In this document: in pieces, positions 46,536 to 56,519 of the stretch | Layout of the letters: each line of letters begins with the position of its first letter | Position numbering within the stretch: the first letter of the stretch is position 1 | DNA from: Bacillus atrophaeus | Lineage (GTDB): Bacteria > Bacillota > Bacilli > Bacillales > Bacillaceae | Reading direction: 5' to 3' | DNA: 64,000 nucleotides | Assembly (NCBI RefSeq): GCF_001584335.1 | Contig: NZ_LSBB01000002.1 | Span: 152,103-216,102, forward strand | Translations under genes and position numbers: made by a program | Notes under the pieces: model-generated | The model's database searches: none | What the model was told of the DNA's origin: nothing | The model's input: only the letters and a program-made list of their open reading frames with translations

Positions 46536-47903
46536 ATGAGCAAAGAAGAATATTACAGCACTTTGGCGGAAAAAATCCTAGAGTATTGCGGCGGTAAAGC
46601 CAATATCTCATCCTATACCCATTGCATGACACGCTTGCGGATCACGCCTTATGATTCTGACCAAACTGATATTAAGGCTTTAAAACAGCTTGACGGCGTT
46701 CTTGGCGTTGTCGAAGCCGAAACCTTGCAAATCATCCTTGGCACAGGAGTCGTCAACCATGTCACTGCCGCATTCTCTAAGCTTCTGTCATCAGGCGAAG
46801 ATTTCAATTTAAAAGAAGCGGCCGCGAATAAAAAAGCGGCCATTAATAAAAAGAATGCGACTCCGTTTAAACTGTTTTTGCGGAAAATCGCCAGCATCTT
46901 TATCCCTCTTATTCCCGCACTCGTCGCATCAGGACTAATCACCGGAATTACCAAAGCCGTCGTTCAGGCGGGGTGGCTCCCTAAAGAATCTCAAATAGCG
47001 CTTATTTTAACGGTTATCGGTTCCGGGCTGTTCACATATCTCGGCATTCTTGTCGGCATCAATGCAGCCAAAGAATTTGGCGGGACACCCGCGCTTGGCG
47101 CTCTGGCAGGCATTTTGATTATCAATCCAGAGATTGCGAACATCAGTTTATTCGGTGAACACCTGCTTCCAGGCAGGGGAGGTCTGATCGGCGTTTTATT
47201 CGCAGCTATATTCATTGCCTATACAGAACAATTCGTTCGCCGTTTTATTCCTCAATCACTTGATATTATCCTTACTCCTACTATCTCGCTGCTTCTAACC
47301 GGCATTTTGACATATGTGATCTTTATGCCGGCCGGAGGATTCATTTCCGATCTGATCACTTCGGGTCTGTTAGCCATTTTACAAGTTGGCGGTGTGTTTG
47401 CCGGGTTTATACTGGGCGCAGCCTTCCTCCCGCTTGTCGTAACGGGCCTTCATCAAGGATTAACGCCAGTGCATCTTGAATTAATTCAGTCTATCAAGGA
47501 TGACCCGCTCCTTCCTATACTAGCCATGGGAGGCGCAGGACAGGTCGGCGCAGCCTTTGCCATTTTCATCAAAACAAAAAAGACCGCGTTAAAGAGAGCG
47601 ATCGCAGGCGGGATTCCGTCAGGTCTGCTCGGTATCGGCGAACCGCTTATTTTCGGTGTGACACTTCCGCTCGGCCGCCCATTTTTGACAGCTTGTTTAG
47701 GAGCAGGCGTCGGCGGCGCATTTCAAGCCCAATTTCAAATTGCCACGACATCAATTGGAGTATCAGGACTGCCGCTTACTTTTCTCGTCCATACACACCA
47801 AATCGTTCTGTACTTAATAGGACTGTTGATTGCATACGCGGCTGGCTTTTTGTTAACGTACGCATTCGGTTTTAAAGATGAAATGGCGGATGAATTCGAT
47901 TAA
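46536..47903 (+). CDS. murP: MurNAc-specific PTS EIIBC component MurP
   Basis: A 455-residue phosphotransferase system permease that takes up MurNAc as MurNAc-6-phosphate. The N-terminal EIIB domain has the phosphorylated cysteine in SYTHCMTRLRI (near residue 30). The EIIC domain has about 10 membrane segments and the family signature GIGEPLIFGVTLPLGRPF. There is no EIIA domain, so a shared EIIA must serve it. It lies 27 bp after murR in the same operon. Confidence 0.94.
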   Translation: MSKEEYYSTLAEKILEYCGGKANISSYTHCMTRLRITPYDSDQTDIKALKQLDGVLGVVEAETLQIILGTGVVNHVTAAFSKLLSSGEDFNLKEAAANKKAAINKKNATPFKLFLRKIASIFIPLIPALVASGLITGITKAVVQAGWLPKESQIALILTVIGSGLFTYLGILVGINAAKEFGGTPALGALAGILIINPEIANISLFGEHLLPGRGGLIGVLFAAIFIAYTEQFVRRFIPQSLDIILTPTISLLLTGILTYVIFMPAGGFISDLITSGLLAILQVGGVFAGFILGAAFLPLVVTGLHQGLTPVHLELIQSIKDDPLLPILAMGGAGQVGAAFAIFIKTKKTALKRAIAGGIPSGLLGIGEPLIFGVTLPLGRPFLTACLGAGVGGAFQAQFQIATTSIGVSGLPLTFLVHTHQIVLYLIGLLIAYAAGFLLTYAFGFKDEMADEFD

Positions 47904-47963
47904 GGCCGGGCTGTTTTGGGATAGTAAACGGCATGGCGACACTTTTATAGCAGGAGCGATCTT

Positions 47964-49301
47964 ATGAAAATCATGACTCTGGCGATACTCAGCTCATTAT
48001 TGACAGTCTCAGTTTTGATGCCGCATGGGGCATTGGCACAAACATCCCTCCGACAAACAGCCGATCCAGTCTATACAAAACCATTAAATACAGAAAAATC
48101 ACACTTTTCGTCCAAGAAATTAAGGAAGGTTGATCGAATGATTGAACATGACATTGCAGCAGGCTTTCCGGGAGCCGTTCTTATCGTCGTCAAGGACGGA
48201 CGCATCATCAAAAAGAAAGCATATGGCTACAGCAAAAAATACGATGGGGACACACTTTTGCGTCATCCAATGAAAATGAAAACCGATACGATGTTTGATT
48301 TAGCTTCTAACACCAAAATGTACGCAGCCAACTTTGCTCTTCAGCGATTAGTCAGCCAAGGGAAACTGGACATTTATCAAAAGGTTTCTGCCTACTTGCC
48401 TGAATTCAAAGATCACCAAGAAGATAAAATCAAAGGAAAAAGCCTTGTTCGTGTGATTGATGTCCTTCAGCACCGATCAGGGCTGCCATCCAGCTTTTAT
48501 TTCTATCGACCGGATTCTGCCGGGGACTATTATTCACAGGACCGTAAAAAAACGATTCAGTACCTTACTCAAATCCCCTTAGAATACGAAACCGGGACAA
48601 AACACGTATATAGTGATATCGGGTATATGTTGCTGGGGTGTATCATCGAAAACATTACCGGCAAGCCAATTGATGTCTATACAGAGCAAGAGCTTTACAA
48701 GCCGCTCGGACTGACACATACGGTCTATAATCCGCTTCAAAAAGGCTTTAAGCCAAAGAACTTCGCTGCAACCGAGAGGCTGGGCAATACAAGAGACGGC
48801 GCTATACACTTCCCCAATATCCGATCCGAAACCCTGCAAGGGGAAGTCCACGATGAAAAAGCATTTTACTCGATGGGCGGCGTTTCAGGCCATGCCGGAT
48901 TATTTTCACGGGTGGATGATATGGCAGTTCTTCTGCAAGTCATGTTAAACGGCGGAAGCTACAAAAAAGTATCATTATTTAACCGGCAAACCGCAGATCT
49001 ATTTACGTCTCCATCCGAAACAGATCCGACATTCGGACTTGGCTGGAGAAGAAACGGCAGTAAAGATATGGAGTGGATGTTCGGTCCTTACGCGAGCGAG
49101 AAAGCTTACGGCCATACAGGCTGGACCGGCACGGTTACAATCATTGACCCTGAATACAACTTAGGCATCGCGCTTTTAACAAATAAAAAACATTCACCTG
49201 TAGTGAATCCCGATATAAATCCGAATGTGTTTGAAGGAGATCGATTTCCGACCGGCAGTTACGGAAGCGTGATTACCGCGATTTATGAAGCAATGGAATG
49301 A
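47964..49301 (+). CDS. amiE: Secreted serine hydrolase AmiE (YbbE), beta-lactamase fold
   Basis: A 445-residue secreted serine hydrolase of the class C beta-lactamase/AmpH family; B. subtilis AmiE is an N-acetylmuramyl-L-alanine amidase for muropeptide recovery. A signal peptide ends near ALAQ (residue 26). The S-x-x-K motif is SNTK (FDLASNTKMYAAN), the YxN-like motif is YSDIGYMLLG, and the third box is HTGWTG near the C-terminus. It lies 60 bp after murP with AGGAGCG upstream and works outside the cell with NagZ and NamZ. Confidence 0.92.
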   Translation: MKIMTLAILSSLLTVSVLMPHGALAQTSLRQTADPVYTKPLNTEKSHFSSKKLRKVDRMIEHDIAAGFPGAVLIVVKDGRIIKKKAYGYSKKYDGDTLLRHPMKMKTDTMFDLASNTKMYAANFALQRLVSQGKLDIYQKVSAYLPEFKDHQEDKIKGKSLVRVIDVLQHRSGLPSSFYFYRPDSAGDYYSQDRKKTIQYLTQIPLEYETGTKHVYSDIGYMLLGCIIENITGKPIDVYTEQELYKPLGLTHTVYNPLQKGFKPKNFAATERLGNTRDGAIHFPNIRSETLQGEVHDEKAFYSMGGVSGHAGLFSRVDDMAVLLQVMLNGGSYKKVSLFNRQTADLFTSPSETDPTFGLGWRRNGSKDMEWMFGPYASEKAYGHTGWTGTVTIIDPEYNLGIALLTNKKHSPVVNPDINPNVFEGDRFPTGSYGSVITAIYEAME

Positions 49302-49346
49302 AATTACAAGTCTTTTGTCTAGACTACAGCGATAGGAGGACGTCTT

Positions 49347-51275
49347 ATGAAGTCGATCATTTCCATTACTCTATCAACCGTTTTATGTCTATCAGCGTGT
49401 CTTGTGGCAAGTCCGGCCTCAGCTGCAAAACCTTCCGGGACCACAACAGCTAAACAGCTGACGGCACAAATGACATTAGATGAAAAGCTGGGCCAGATGC
49501 TGATGCCTGATTTCAGAAACTGGCAAAAAGAAGGGGCGGCATCTCCTTCTGCACTCACTGAAATGAATGATGAAGTCGCCGGTCTTGTTGAGAAATATCA
49601 ATTTGGCGGAGTCATTCTCTTTGCAGAAAACGTAAAAACAACCGAACAAACCGTTCGCCTGACAGATGCATTTCAAAAAGCGAGTCCCAATATTCCGCTG
49701 TTACTCAGTATTGATCAAGAGGGCGGGATCGTGACAAGACTCGGAGAGGGAACTAATTTCCCAGGCAATATGGCTCTCGGTGCAGCGAGAAGCAGCAACT
49801 ATGCGTATCTTACGGGGACTGTGATCGGCAAGGAACTCTCAGCCTTGGGCATTAACACTGATTTCGGACCTGTTCTGGACATTAACAACAACCCCAATAA
49901 CCCAGTCATCGGCGTAAGATCTTTCAGTTCAAATCGAGAGGTAACCGCAAAGCTTGGGATGTACTCAATGAAAGGCTTACAAAAACAAAATGTTGCTTCA
50001 GCGGTTAAACATTTCCCGGGACATGGAGACACAGATGTTGATAGCCATTATGGATTGCCGCTCGTCTCTCATAACAAAGAGCGTCTTCGTGAGGTTGAAC
50101 TCTATCCTTTTCAAAAAGCAATAAATGCTGGTGCGGATATGGTGATGACAGCACATGTTCAATTTCCTGCCTTTGACGACACGACCTATAAAAGCAAGCT
50201 GGACGGAAGTGATATCCTTGTCCCCGCAACACTTTCACGTAAAGTCATGACAGGGCTTCTCCGTGAAGAAATGGGATTTAACGGCGTCATCGTCACTGAT
50301 GCACTCAATATGAAAGCCATTGCGGATCATTTCGGCCAGGAAGAAGCCGTCGTCATGGCAGTTAAGGCGGGCGTCGATATTGCATTAATGCCTGCCGCAG
50401 TCACTTCTCTCAAAACAGAAAACCGTTTCGAAAGCGTTCTTCAAGCCTTAAAAAAAGCAGTTACTCAAGGAGACATTCCTTTACAGCAAATTAACCAATC
50501 GGTTGAAAGAATCATTTCCCTGAAAATAAAACGCGGTATTTACCCCGCTCAGAACAAAGGCAATATAGATAAAAAAGTTGCAAAAGCCCTCAAAACCGTA
50601 GGAAGGAAACAACACCGGAAAGCTGAGAAACAAATAGCTGAAAAAGCAGTGACGATTCTTAAAAACGAGCAGCACACATTGCCATTTAAACCTAAAAAAG
50701 GAAGCTCAATTTTAATCGCTGCACCTTACAAAGAACAGACAGAAGCCATCGCGCAAACCATTACCGATCTTGTCCAACGAAAAAAAATCAAACCCGTTTC
50801 CCTCAGTAAACTGAACTTTGAGGGCCGAGTATTCGATGCTGAAACTGAGAAACAAATCAAAGAGGCGGATTATGTGATTACCGGCTCTTATGTCGTAAAA
50901 AATGATCCTGTCATCAACGATGGCGTCATCGACGACACTGTGACCGATTCAAGCAAATGGGCGACAGTTTTTCCGAGAGCCGTCATGAAGTCAGCACAGC
51001 AAAATCATAAGAAATTTGTGCTGATGAGCCTGCGTAATCCATATGATGCGGCCAATTTTGAAGAAGCTCAGGCCCTTATTGCCGTCTACGGCTTCAAAGG
51101 ATATGCCGACGGCCGTTATCTTCAGCCGAATATCCCAGCAGGCATTGAAGCGATCTTCGGGCAGACTAAACCAAAAGGCACACTCCCAGTTGACATACCA
51201 TCTGTCACCAGACCGGGAGACATATTGTATCCGTATGGCCATGGGGTAAACCTCAAAACCGGAAAACCGCTGTAA
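49347..51275 (+). CDS. nagZ: Exo-beta-N-acetylglucosaminidase NagZ (GH3)
   Basis: A 642-residue secreted/wall-associated family 3 glycosidase that removes terminal GlcNAc from muropeptides. A signal peptide ends at ASPASAA (about residue 27). The GH3 catalytic barrel has the substrate motif [16 protein letters not shown], holding the Asp-His acid/base dyad, and the nucleophile region [15 protein letters not shown]-terminal alpha/beta domain of about 200 residues follows, as in the two-domain Bacillus enzyme. AGGAGG precedes the ATG. It acts with AmiE and NamZ. Confidence 0.95.
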   Translation: MKSIISITLSTVLCLSACLVASPASAAKPSGTTTAKQLTAQMTLDEKLGQMLMPDFRNWQKEGAASPSALTEMNDEVAGLVEKYQFGGVILFAENVKTTEQTVRLTDAFQKASPNIPLLLSIDQEGGIVTRLGEGTNFPGNMALGAARSSNYAYLTGTVIGKELSALGINTDFGPVLDINNNPNNPVIGVRSFSSNREVTAKLGMYSMKGLQKQNVASAVKHFPGHGDTDVDSHYGLPLVSHNKERLREVELYPFQKAINAGADMVMTAHVQFPAFDDTTYKSKLDGSDILVPATLSRKVMTGLLREEMGFNGVIVTDALNMKAIADHFGQEEAVVMAVKAGVDIALMPAAVTSLKTENRFESVLQALKKAVTQGDIPLQQINQSVERIISLKIKRGIYPAQNKGNIDKKVAKALKTVGRKQHRKAEKQIAEKAVTILKNEQHTLPFKPKKGSSILIAAPYKEQTEAIAQTITDLVQRKKIKPVSLSKLNFEGRVFDAETEKQIKEADYVITGSYVVKNDPVINDGVIDDTVTDSSKWATVFPRAVMKSAQQNHKKFVLMSLRNPYDAANFEEAQALIAVYGFKGYADGRYLQPNIPAGIEAIFGQTKPKGTLPVDIPSVTRPGDILYPYGHGVNLKTGKPL

Positions 51276-51290
51276 CAAGGAGGGCTGAAT

Positions 51291-52535
51291 ATGAAAAAAA
51301 CAGGATTAGCGCTTCTCGCAGGAATGCTTATGATCGGCACCATGACGGCCGCCTCAGCTTCCCAAGACCAAGAAAACCAAGCAGTCAAAAAACCCAAGGT
51401 CCAAACGGGCATCGACATCCTTTTATCCGATTATAAAAAACAACTGAAAGGCAAAAAAATCGGGCTGATTACCAATCCGACAGGCGTAAACTCCTCACTC
51501 AAAAGCAGTGTCGATGTCCTCAGCCAAGATCCGGACATTCAGCTCACAACATTATATGGACCTGAGCATGGTGTCCGCGGTGATGCTCAGGCCGGAGACG
51601 AGGTTGCTTCTTATATTGATGAAAAAACAGGGCTGCCTGTCTACAGCCTATACGGCAAAACAAAAAAACCGACACCTGAGATGCTGAAAAATGTCGATGT
51701 CCTCGTATTTGATATCCAAGATGTCGGAACACGCTATTACACGTATATTTACACGATGGCTTATGCGATGGAAGCCGCCAAGGAAAACGGCATTCCCTTT
51801 ATTGTGTTAGACCGTCCGAACCCGCAAGGAGGACAGCAAGTTGAAGGGCCGGTCCTTGAACCCGGCTACTCTTCCTTCGTCGGTCTTTATCCTATCCCTT
51901 TAAAACACGGGATGACGATTGGAGAGTTAGCCTTACTGTTTAACAAAGAGTTTAAGATCAACGCCGACCTCACCGTCATCAAAATGAAACGATGGAAGCG
52001 GAAGATGAATTTTGAAGATACAGGACTTCCTTTCGTCCTCCCTTCGCCTAATATACCGACGATTGACAGCACGTTCGTTTACCCTGCAACAGGTTTAATA
52101 GAAGGAACAAATATATCCGAAGGCAGAGGCACAACAAAACCGTTCGAATTCATCGGCGCTCCCTACATGAAAAGCACACAACTGGAGGAAAAGTTAAACA
52201 GCCTTGGCCTGCCGGGCGTCACGTTCAGAGCAGCATCCTATATCCCAACCTTCTCCAAGCATCAAGGCAAACTATGCCACGGGGTTCAAATGTATGTGAC
52301 GGACAGAAAAAAATTCGAAGCAGTCAAAACAGGACTCTCGCTCATTAAAACCATACACGACCTCTACCCTGATGACTTTGAATTTCTGGCGACAGGCTCT
52401 TTTGACAAATTAATCGGCAACGGCTGGGTCAGAACAAAAATTGAAGAAGGCGCTGACATACAAGAAATTACAGATGCCTATCAGAAGCCCCTCAAGGAAT
52501 TTAAGAAACTCAGAAAAAAATATCTCATCTACTAG
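51291..52535 (+). CDS. namZ: Exo-beta-N-acetylmuramidase NamZ (YbbC, DUF1343)
   Basis: A 414-residue secreted enzyme of the DUF1343 family (GH171) that releases terminal MurNAc from muropeptides; B. subtilis YbbC was shown to have this activity. A signal peptide runs to SASQ (residue 23). Family stretches are LYGPEHGVRGDAQAGD, VLVFDIQDVGTRYYTYIYTM and PSPNIPTIDSTFVYPAT. It is the last gene of the mur operon, 16 bp after nagZ; a terminator follows at 52607-52636. Confidence 0.94.
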   Translation: MKKTGLALLAGMLMIGTMTAASASQDQENQAVKKPKVQTGIDILLSDYKKQLKGKKIGLITNPTGVNSSLKSSVDVLSQDPDIQLTTLYGPEHGVRGDAQAGDEVASYIDEKTGLPVYSLYGKTKKPTPEMLKNVDVLVFDIQDVGTRYYTYIYTMAYAMEAAKENGIPFIVLDRPNPQGGQQVEGPVLEPGYSSFVGLYPIPLKHGMTIGELALLFNKEFKINADLTVIKMKRWKRKMNFEDTGLPFVLPSPNIPTIDSTFVYPATGLIEGTNISEGRGTTKPFEFIGAPYMKSTQLEEKLNSLGLPGVTFRAASYIPTFSKHQGKLCHGVQMYVTDRKKFEAVKTGLSLIKTIHDLYPDDFEFLATGSFDKLIGNGWVRTKIEEGADIQEITDAYQKPLKEFKKLRKKYLIY

Positions 52536-52606
52536 CATAGCAATATAATGTTTCGTAAAAAGCAGATATGTTACACGTGTAACTTTCATGTATGCTATAG
52601 CTTTCC

Positions 52607-52636
52607 AGCCCCTGCCTCACGAGCAGGGGCTTTTTC
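52607..52636 (+). terminator. Terminator of the mur operon
   Basis: AGCCCCTGC / GCAGGGGCT hairpin followed by TTTTT, about 75 bp after the namZ stop. Confidence 0.9.
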
Positions 52637-52688
52637 CTATGATTTAGAAAGAGTTTCTCTGTAATATGAGAAAAGGAGAGTGGTGAAA

Positions 52689-52811
52689 ATGGATTTTTAT
52701 ATCATCGTTGCGGCGGCGGAAGGGACCATCTGTTCGCTAAAGGAACTTGGCTGTAATGTTTTCACCGCTTTTTATAGGAAAACATTCATTTATTTGATAC
52801 AATTTTATTGA
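52689..52811 (+). CDS. Candidate 40-residue small ORF upstream of btr
   Basis: It starts MDFYIIVAAAEGTICSLKEL and ends with a hydrophobic aromatic-rich tail. It has a strong AAAAGGAG ribosome site (AAAAGGAGAGTGGTGAAA before the ATG), better than most random frames. Its stop codon lies in the Fur box of btr. No family recognised; it could be a functional small protein, the 5' end of a truncated gene, or chance. The rest of the 52536-52859 gap holds the mur terminator and the btr control region. Confidence 0.4.
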   Translation: MDFYIIVAAAEGTICSLKELGCNVFTAFYRKTFIYLIQFY

Positions 52812-52823
52812 TAATGGTTATCA
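52809..52823. promoter_or_regulatory. Fur box upstream of btr
   Basis: TGATAATGGTTATCA matches the Fur consensus TGATAATNATTATCA at all but one position. It lies about 36 bp before the btr start, so btr is iron-repressed. Confidence 0.88.
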
Positions 52824-52859
52824 TTTAAATGAATGTTTTCAGAAAAGGTGGTCTTTCCA

Positions 52860-54455
52860 TTGCATTCTTCACTTATTTATCAGCCGATACAAATAAAACT
52901 TATAAAAAAAACAAGTGAACTTCATACAGAACAACAGCTCGCCGACTCCTTCGTTCTGATTTTTCATTTAAAAGGTGACGGCGCCATTTCCATCGGGACC
53001 AGCAGCCTTCCGCTGCAAAAAGAAACACTTTATATCTGTCCTCCCTTTGAAACATTCGGCATTTCCCCCCGTTCCGCAAAAGAAATCAGTATCTGTCTGG
53101 TCAGACTGCACACCTATTCTTATGACGCCGATCAAAGGACCTTGATTCCCAACACGGATTGGGATGTTTTTTCTGATCTTCAGATGATGAATGTACAGCC
53201 TGTCGAAAATCTTGCAAGCCGGCTGCAACAGCTTGCTGATGTATGGCCCGCTTCTTCACCGCTTCAGCAGATGAAGTGCAGCATAGATGTTCAAAGCCTG
53301 GTTTATGACATCTTTTCAGCGAAAACCTACTGCCAAACTGATACAAAATCAGCAATCGTTAAAACAAAAGAATTTATCAAGAATCACGCCGATACAAAAA
53401 TCACCTTAGACCAGCTCGCTCAAATGGCAGGTATCAGCGCGAAGCATTACAGCGAAACCTTTAAGAAATGGTACGGGCAAAGTGTGACTGAATTCATTAC
53501 AGAAACCCGAATGACAAAAGCAAAACGGCTGATGGCCAAAGCAAACTACAAACTTAGAGAAATTGCTAACCAAATCGGCTATCAAGATGAATTTTATTTC
53601 AGCCGAACATTTAAAAAACATACGGGATGTTCGCCTACAAGCTATATGAAAAAAAGGCGAAAACAAATAGCTGCATACGGAAAGGGGACAATGGGACAGC
53701 TTATCCCGCTCCATCTCATTCCGTTTGCGGCACCGCTTCACCCAAAATGGACAGCCCATTATTATAAACATTTTTCATCCGATATCCCGGTTCACCTTAG
53801 CGCATACCGTTTTAATGAGCAATGGGAAGAAAATCTCCATACGTTATCGCGCGCGAAACCTGAAGTGATTGTCAGCATGGATTCCATTTCCCAAGAGGAA
53901 CAAATACGCTTGAAACGAATCGCTAACGTTTTCTATCTTCCTTCACAGGAAAATTGGAGAACCCACCTGATGCTCACCGCTTCATATTTGGAGGAAGAAT
54001 CTGAAGTCCGCAATTGGCTTGAGACGTATGAGCAGCAGGCCGCAGCGGTCAGAAAATCTTTTCGCCATATGCAGGAGAAACGTTTTCTCTTTGTGCGCCT
54101 GCATAAACAACATTTTTACCTGTCGCATAACCGAAGCATTCAAGATGTGTTCTTTGGAGATCTGGATTTTGCATCAGCAAAACCCGAACACACACCTCCG
54201 GAACAAAAGATTTCCTTGGAAATGCTGACAAATTACCAACCTGATTGTCTTATGCTTTTGATTTTCAAAGAACCGGAAACATTAGCCTATTATCAGCAAA
54301 TTCAGGAAACCGAAACATGGCAAAACCTAACAGCGGTGCGCAACAAACAGGTTTATCACATTACACCGGACCCTTGGTGTGAATATTCAGCTTGCGGCCA
54401 TGAACGGATCATTCAGCAAACCATTTCGTTACTTTCCGGTAATAGTCCATCATAA
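52860..54455 (+). CDS. btr: Bacillibactin-responsive activator Btr (AraC/XylS with substrate-binding domain)
   Basis: A 531-residue transcription activator of feuABC-besA. An N-terminal cupin-like region (1-150) is followed by an AraC DNA-binding domain (about 165-265: LDQLAQMAGISAKHYSETFKKWYG and IANQIGYQDEFYFSRTFKKHTGCSP) and a C-terminal periplasmic-binding-protein-like domain that binds bacillibactin. I chose the TTG at 52860 with AAAAGGTGG upstream; an ATG nine codons earlier has no ribosome site. B. subtilis Btr has a similar length. Its own Fur box lies just upstream, and its target direct repeats overlap its 3' end. Confidence 0.93.
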   Translation: MHSSLIYQPIQIKLIKKTSELHTEQQLADSFVLIFHLKGDGAISIGTSSLPLQKETLYICPPFETFGISPRSAKEISICLVRLHTYSYDADQRTLIPNTDWDVFSDLQMMNVQPVENLASRLQQLADVWPASSPLQQMKCSIDVQSLVYDIFSAKTYCQTDTKSAIVKTKEFIKNHADTKITLDQLAQMAGISAKHYSETFKKWYGQSVTEFITETRMTKAKRLMAKANYKLREIANQIGYQDEFYFSRTFKKHTGCSPTSYMKKRRKQIAAYGKGTMGQLIPLHLIPFAAPLHPKWTAHYYKHFSSDIPVHLSAYRFNEQWEENLHTLSRAKPEVIVSMDSISQEEQIRLKRIANVFYLPSQENWRTHLMLTASYLEEESEVRNWLETYEQQAAAVRKSFRHMQEKRFLFVRLHKQHFYLSHNRSIQDVFFGDLDFASAKPEHTPPEQKISLEMLTNYQPDCLMLLIFKEPETLAYYQQIQETETWQNLTAVRNKQVYHITPDPWCEYSACGHERIIQQTISLLSGNSPS

Positions 54456-54472
54456 TGCCGGAAATTGTCCAT
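54436..54472 (+). promoter_or_regulatory. Direct repeats upstream of feuA (predicted Btr operator)
   Basis: CCGGTAATAGTCCAT (54436-54450) and CCGGAAATTGTCCAT (54458-54472) match at 13 of 15 positions with a 22-bp offset, two helical turns, as expected for an AraC-type activator. The second copy abuts the feuA -35 (TGGTGT); -10 TATAAT is at 54495-54500. Confidence 0.78.
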
Positions 54473-54506
54473 GGTGTTATATCTATTCATTCTCTATAAT
54501 CTCAAT

Positions 54507-54521
54507 TGATAATAGTTATCA
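54507..54521. promoter_or_regulatory. Fur box at the feuA promoter
   Basis: TGATAATAGTTATCA, one mismatch to the Fur consensus, directly downstream of the -10 and over the expected start site. Confidence 0.9.
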
Positions 54522-54542
54522 ATTGAACAGGGGGCATTATAG

Positions 54543-55496
54543 ATGAAAAAAATGTACATTGCGATATTGATTTTGCTTCTCGCATTGACTGCTGCGGCGT
54601 GCGGCAGTAAAGAGGAAACCAACGGCAGCAGCGCCGCTGGAACAAAATCAGAAAAAAAGAAAATAGAATATCTCGACAAAACGTATGAAGTGAAAGTACC
54701 AACAGACAAGATCGCCATTACAGGAAGCGTCGAATCTATGGAAGATGCGAAATTGCTCGATGTCCACCCAGCCGGTGCCATCTCATTCTCAGGCAAATTC
54801 CCGGATATGTTTAAAGACATTACAGACAAAGCGACCTCTACCGGTGAAAAAATGGAACCGAACATAGAAAAGATTCTTGAGCTTCAGCCTGACGTCATTT
54901 TGGCATCTACGAAGTTTCCGGAAAACACAATAAAAAAACTAAGTAATACAGCGACCACCATTCCCGTTTCTCACATTTCTTCTAACTGGAAGGAAAACAT
55001 GATGCTGCTTGCCCAGCTTACAGGGAAAGAGAAAAAAGCAAAAGAAATCATTGCTGACTACGAACAGGATCTCAAAGACACAAAAACGAAAATAAACGGC
55101 AAAGCGAAAGATTCAAATGCTCTTGTCATCAGAATCAGACAAGGTAATATTTATATCTACCCGGAACAAGTATATTTCAACTCAACTCTTTACGGAGATT
55201 TAGGCCTCACCGCTCCTGATGAAGTCAAAGCGGCAAAAGCTCAAGAACTCATCTCGTTAGAAAAACTAAGTGAAATGAATCCTGACCATATTTTCGTCCA
55301 ATTTTCTGATGATGAAAACGCAGATAAGCCTGATGCTTTAAAAGACTTAGAAAAAAACCCGATCTGGTCAAGCCTCACTGCGGTTAAAGAAGATCATGTT
55401 TATGTCAATTCAGTAGATCCTCTTGCACAAGGCGGCACAGCTTGGAGCAAAGTCCGTTTCCTGAAAGCAGCAACTGAAAAATTGACACAAGACTAA
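54543..55496 (+). CDS. feuA: Iron-bacillibactin binding lipoprotein FeuA
   Basis: A 317-residue substrate-binding lipoprotein for ferric bacillibactin (and ferric enterobactin) uptake. A lipoprotein signal peptide ends at the lipobox LTAAAC (Cys at residue 20), followed by a Ser/Gly-rich linker. The rest is the single-helix-hinge binding fold of siderophore receptors (NIEKILELQPDVILASTKFPE; SLEKLSEMNPDHIFVQFSD). AGGGGG precedes the ATG. It is the first gene of feuABC-besA under Fur and Btr control. Confidence 0.96.
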   Translation: MKKMYIAILILLLALTAAACGSKEETNGSSAAGTKSEKKKIEYLDKTYEVKVPTDKIAITGSVESMEDAKLLDVHPAGAISFSGKFPDMFKDITDKATSTGEKMEPNIEKILELQPDVILASTKFPENTIKKLSNTATTIPVSHISSNWKENMMLLAQLTGKEKKAKEIIADYEQDLKDTKTKINGKAKDSNALVIRIRQGNIYIYPEQVYFNSTLYGDLGLTAPDEVKAAKAQELISLEKLSEMNPDHIFVQFSDDENADKPDALKDLEKNPIWSSLTAVKEDHVYVNSVDPLAQGGTAWSKVRFLKAATEKLTQD

Positions 55497-55514
55497 CTTA
55501 GAGTAGGTTTTTAT

Positions 55515-56519
55515 ATGTATTCAAAACAGTGGACACGTATCATTATGATCAGTTCTCCATTTGCCATTGCTCTATCTCTGCTGTTCTCTGTTCTTTATGG
55601 CGCGAAACATCTTCATGCAGATATCATTTTCACATCGATTCTGCATTTTGATCCGCAAAATACAGACCATCAGATTATATGGCATTCACGTATTCCCAGG
55701 GCTGCCGGCGCTCTTTTGATCGGGGCGGCCCTAGCTGTTTCAGGAGCGCTCATGCAGGGTATTACACGCAACTACTTAGCTTCGCCCTCTATCATGGGCG
55801 TATCTGACGGCTCTGCATTTATCATCACGCTTTGCATGGTGCTGCTCCCTCAATCATCTTCAATCGAGATGATCATATACTCATTTATCGGCTCGGCGTT
55901 AGGCGCCGCGCTTGTTTTCGGCCTGGCCTCCATGCTGCCTAACGGTTTTACTCCCGTGCAGCTTGCGATCATCGGCACTGTCACGAGCATGCTGTTAAGC
56001 AGTTTGTCGGCTGCCATGTCGATTTACTTTCAAATTTCGCAAGATCTAACCTTTTGGTACAGTGCAAGACTTCACCAAATGAACCCAGACATATTAAAGC
56101 TCGCCGTCCCTTTTTTCGTTATAGGAATAGTGATCGCCGCTTCACTCAGCAAAAAGGTCACGGCGGTCTCATTAGGAGACGATATTTCAAAAAGTCTGGG
56201 GCAAAAGAAAAAGGCAATTAAACTCATGGCGATGATTTCAGTGGTCATCCTGACTGGCAGCGCTGTAGCCCTCGCCGGAAAAATCGCTTTCGTGGGATTA
56301 GTCGTTCCCCACATAACAAGATTTCTCGTTGGTTCTGATTACAGCAGGCTGATTCCTTGTTCCTGTGTCATAGGGGGCGTTTTTTTAACACTATGCGATC
56401 TCGCCAGCAGATTTATCAATTATCCGTTTGAAACACCGATCGAAGTCGTCACATCCATCATCGGCGTGCCTTTCTTCCTTTATTTGATCAAAAGAAAAGG
56501 GGGAGAGCAACATGGTTAA
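55515..56519 (+). CDS. feuB: Ferric bacillibactin permease FeuB
   Basis: A 334-residue FecCD-family permease with about nine or ten membrane segments. Family features are IWHSRIPRAAGALLIGAALAVSGALMQG near the N-terminus and the ATPase-coupling region GKIAFVGLVVPHITRFLVG. It forms the membrane channel with FeuC; the shared ATPase in B. subtilis is YusV, encoded elsewhere, and none is present here. It lies 18 bp after feuA and overlaps feuC by 8 bp. Confidence 0.96.
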   Translation: MYSKQWTRIIMISSPFAIALSLLFSVLYGAKHLHADIIFTSILHFDPQNTDHQIIWHSRIPRAAGALLIGAALAVSGALMQGITRNYLASPSIMGVSDGSAFIITLCMVLLPQSSSIEMIIYSFIGSALGAALVFGLASMLPNGFTPVQLAIIGTVTSMLLSSLSAAMSIYFQISQDLTFWYSARLHQMNPDILKLAVPFFVIGIVIAASLSKKVTAVSLGDDISKSLGQKKKAIKLMAMISVVILTGSAVALAGKIAFVGLVVPHITRFLVGSDYSRLIPCSCVIGGVFLTLCDLASRFINYPFETPIEVVTSIIGVPFFLYLIKRKGGEQHG

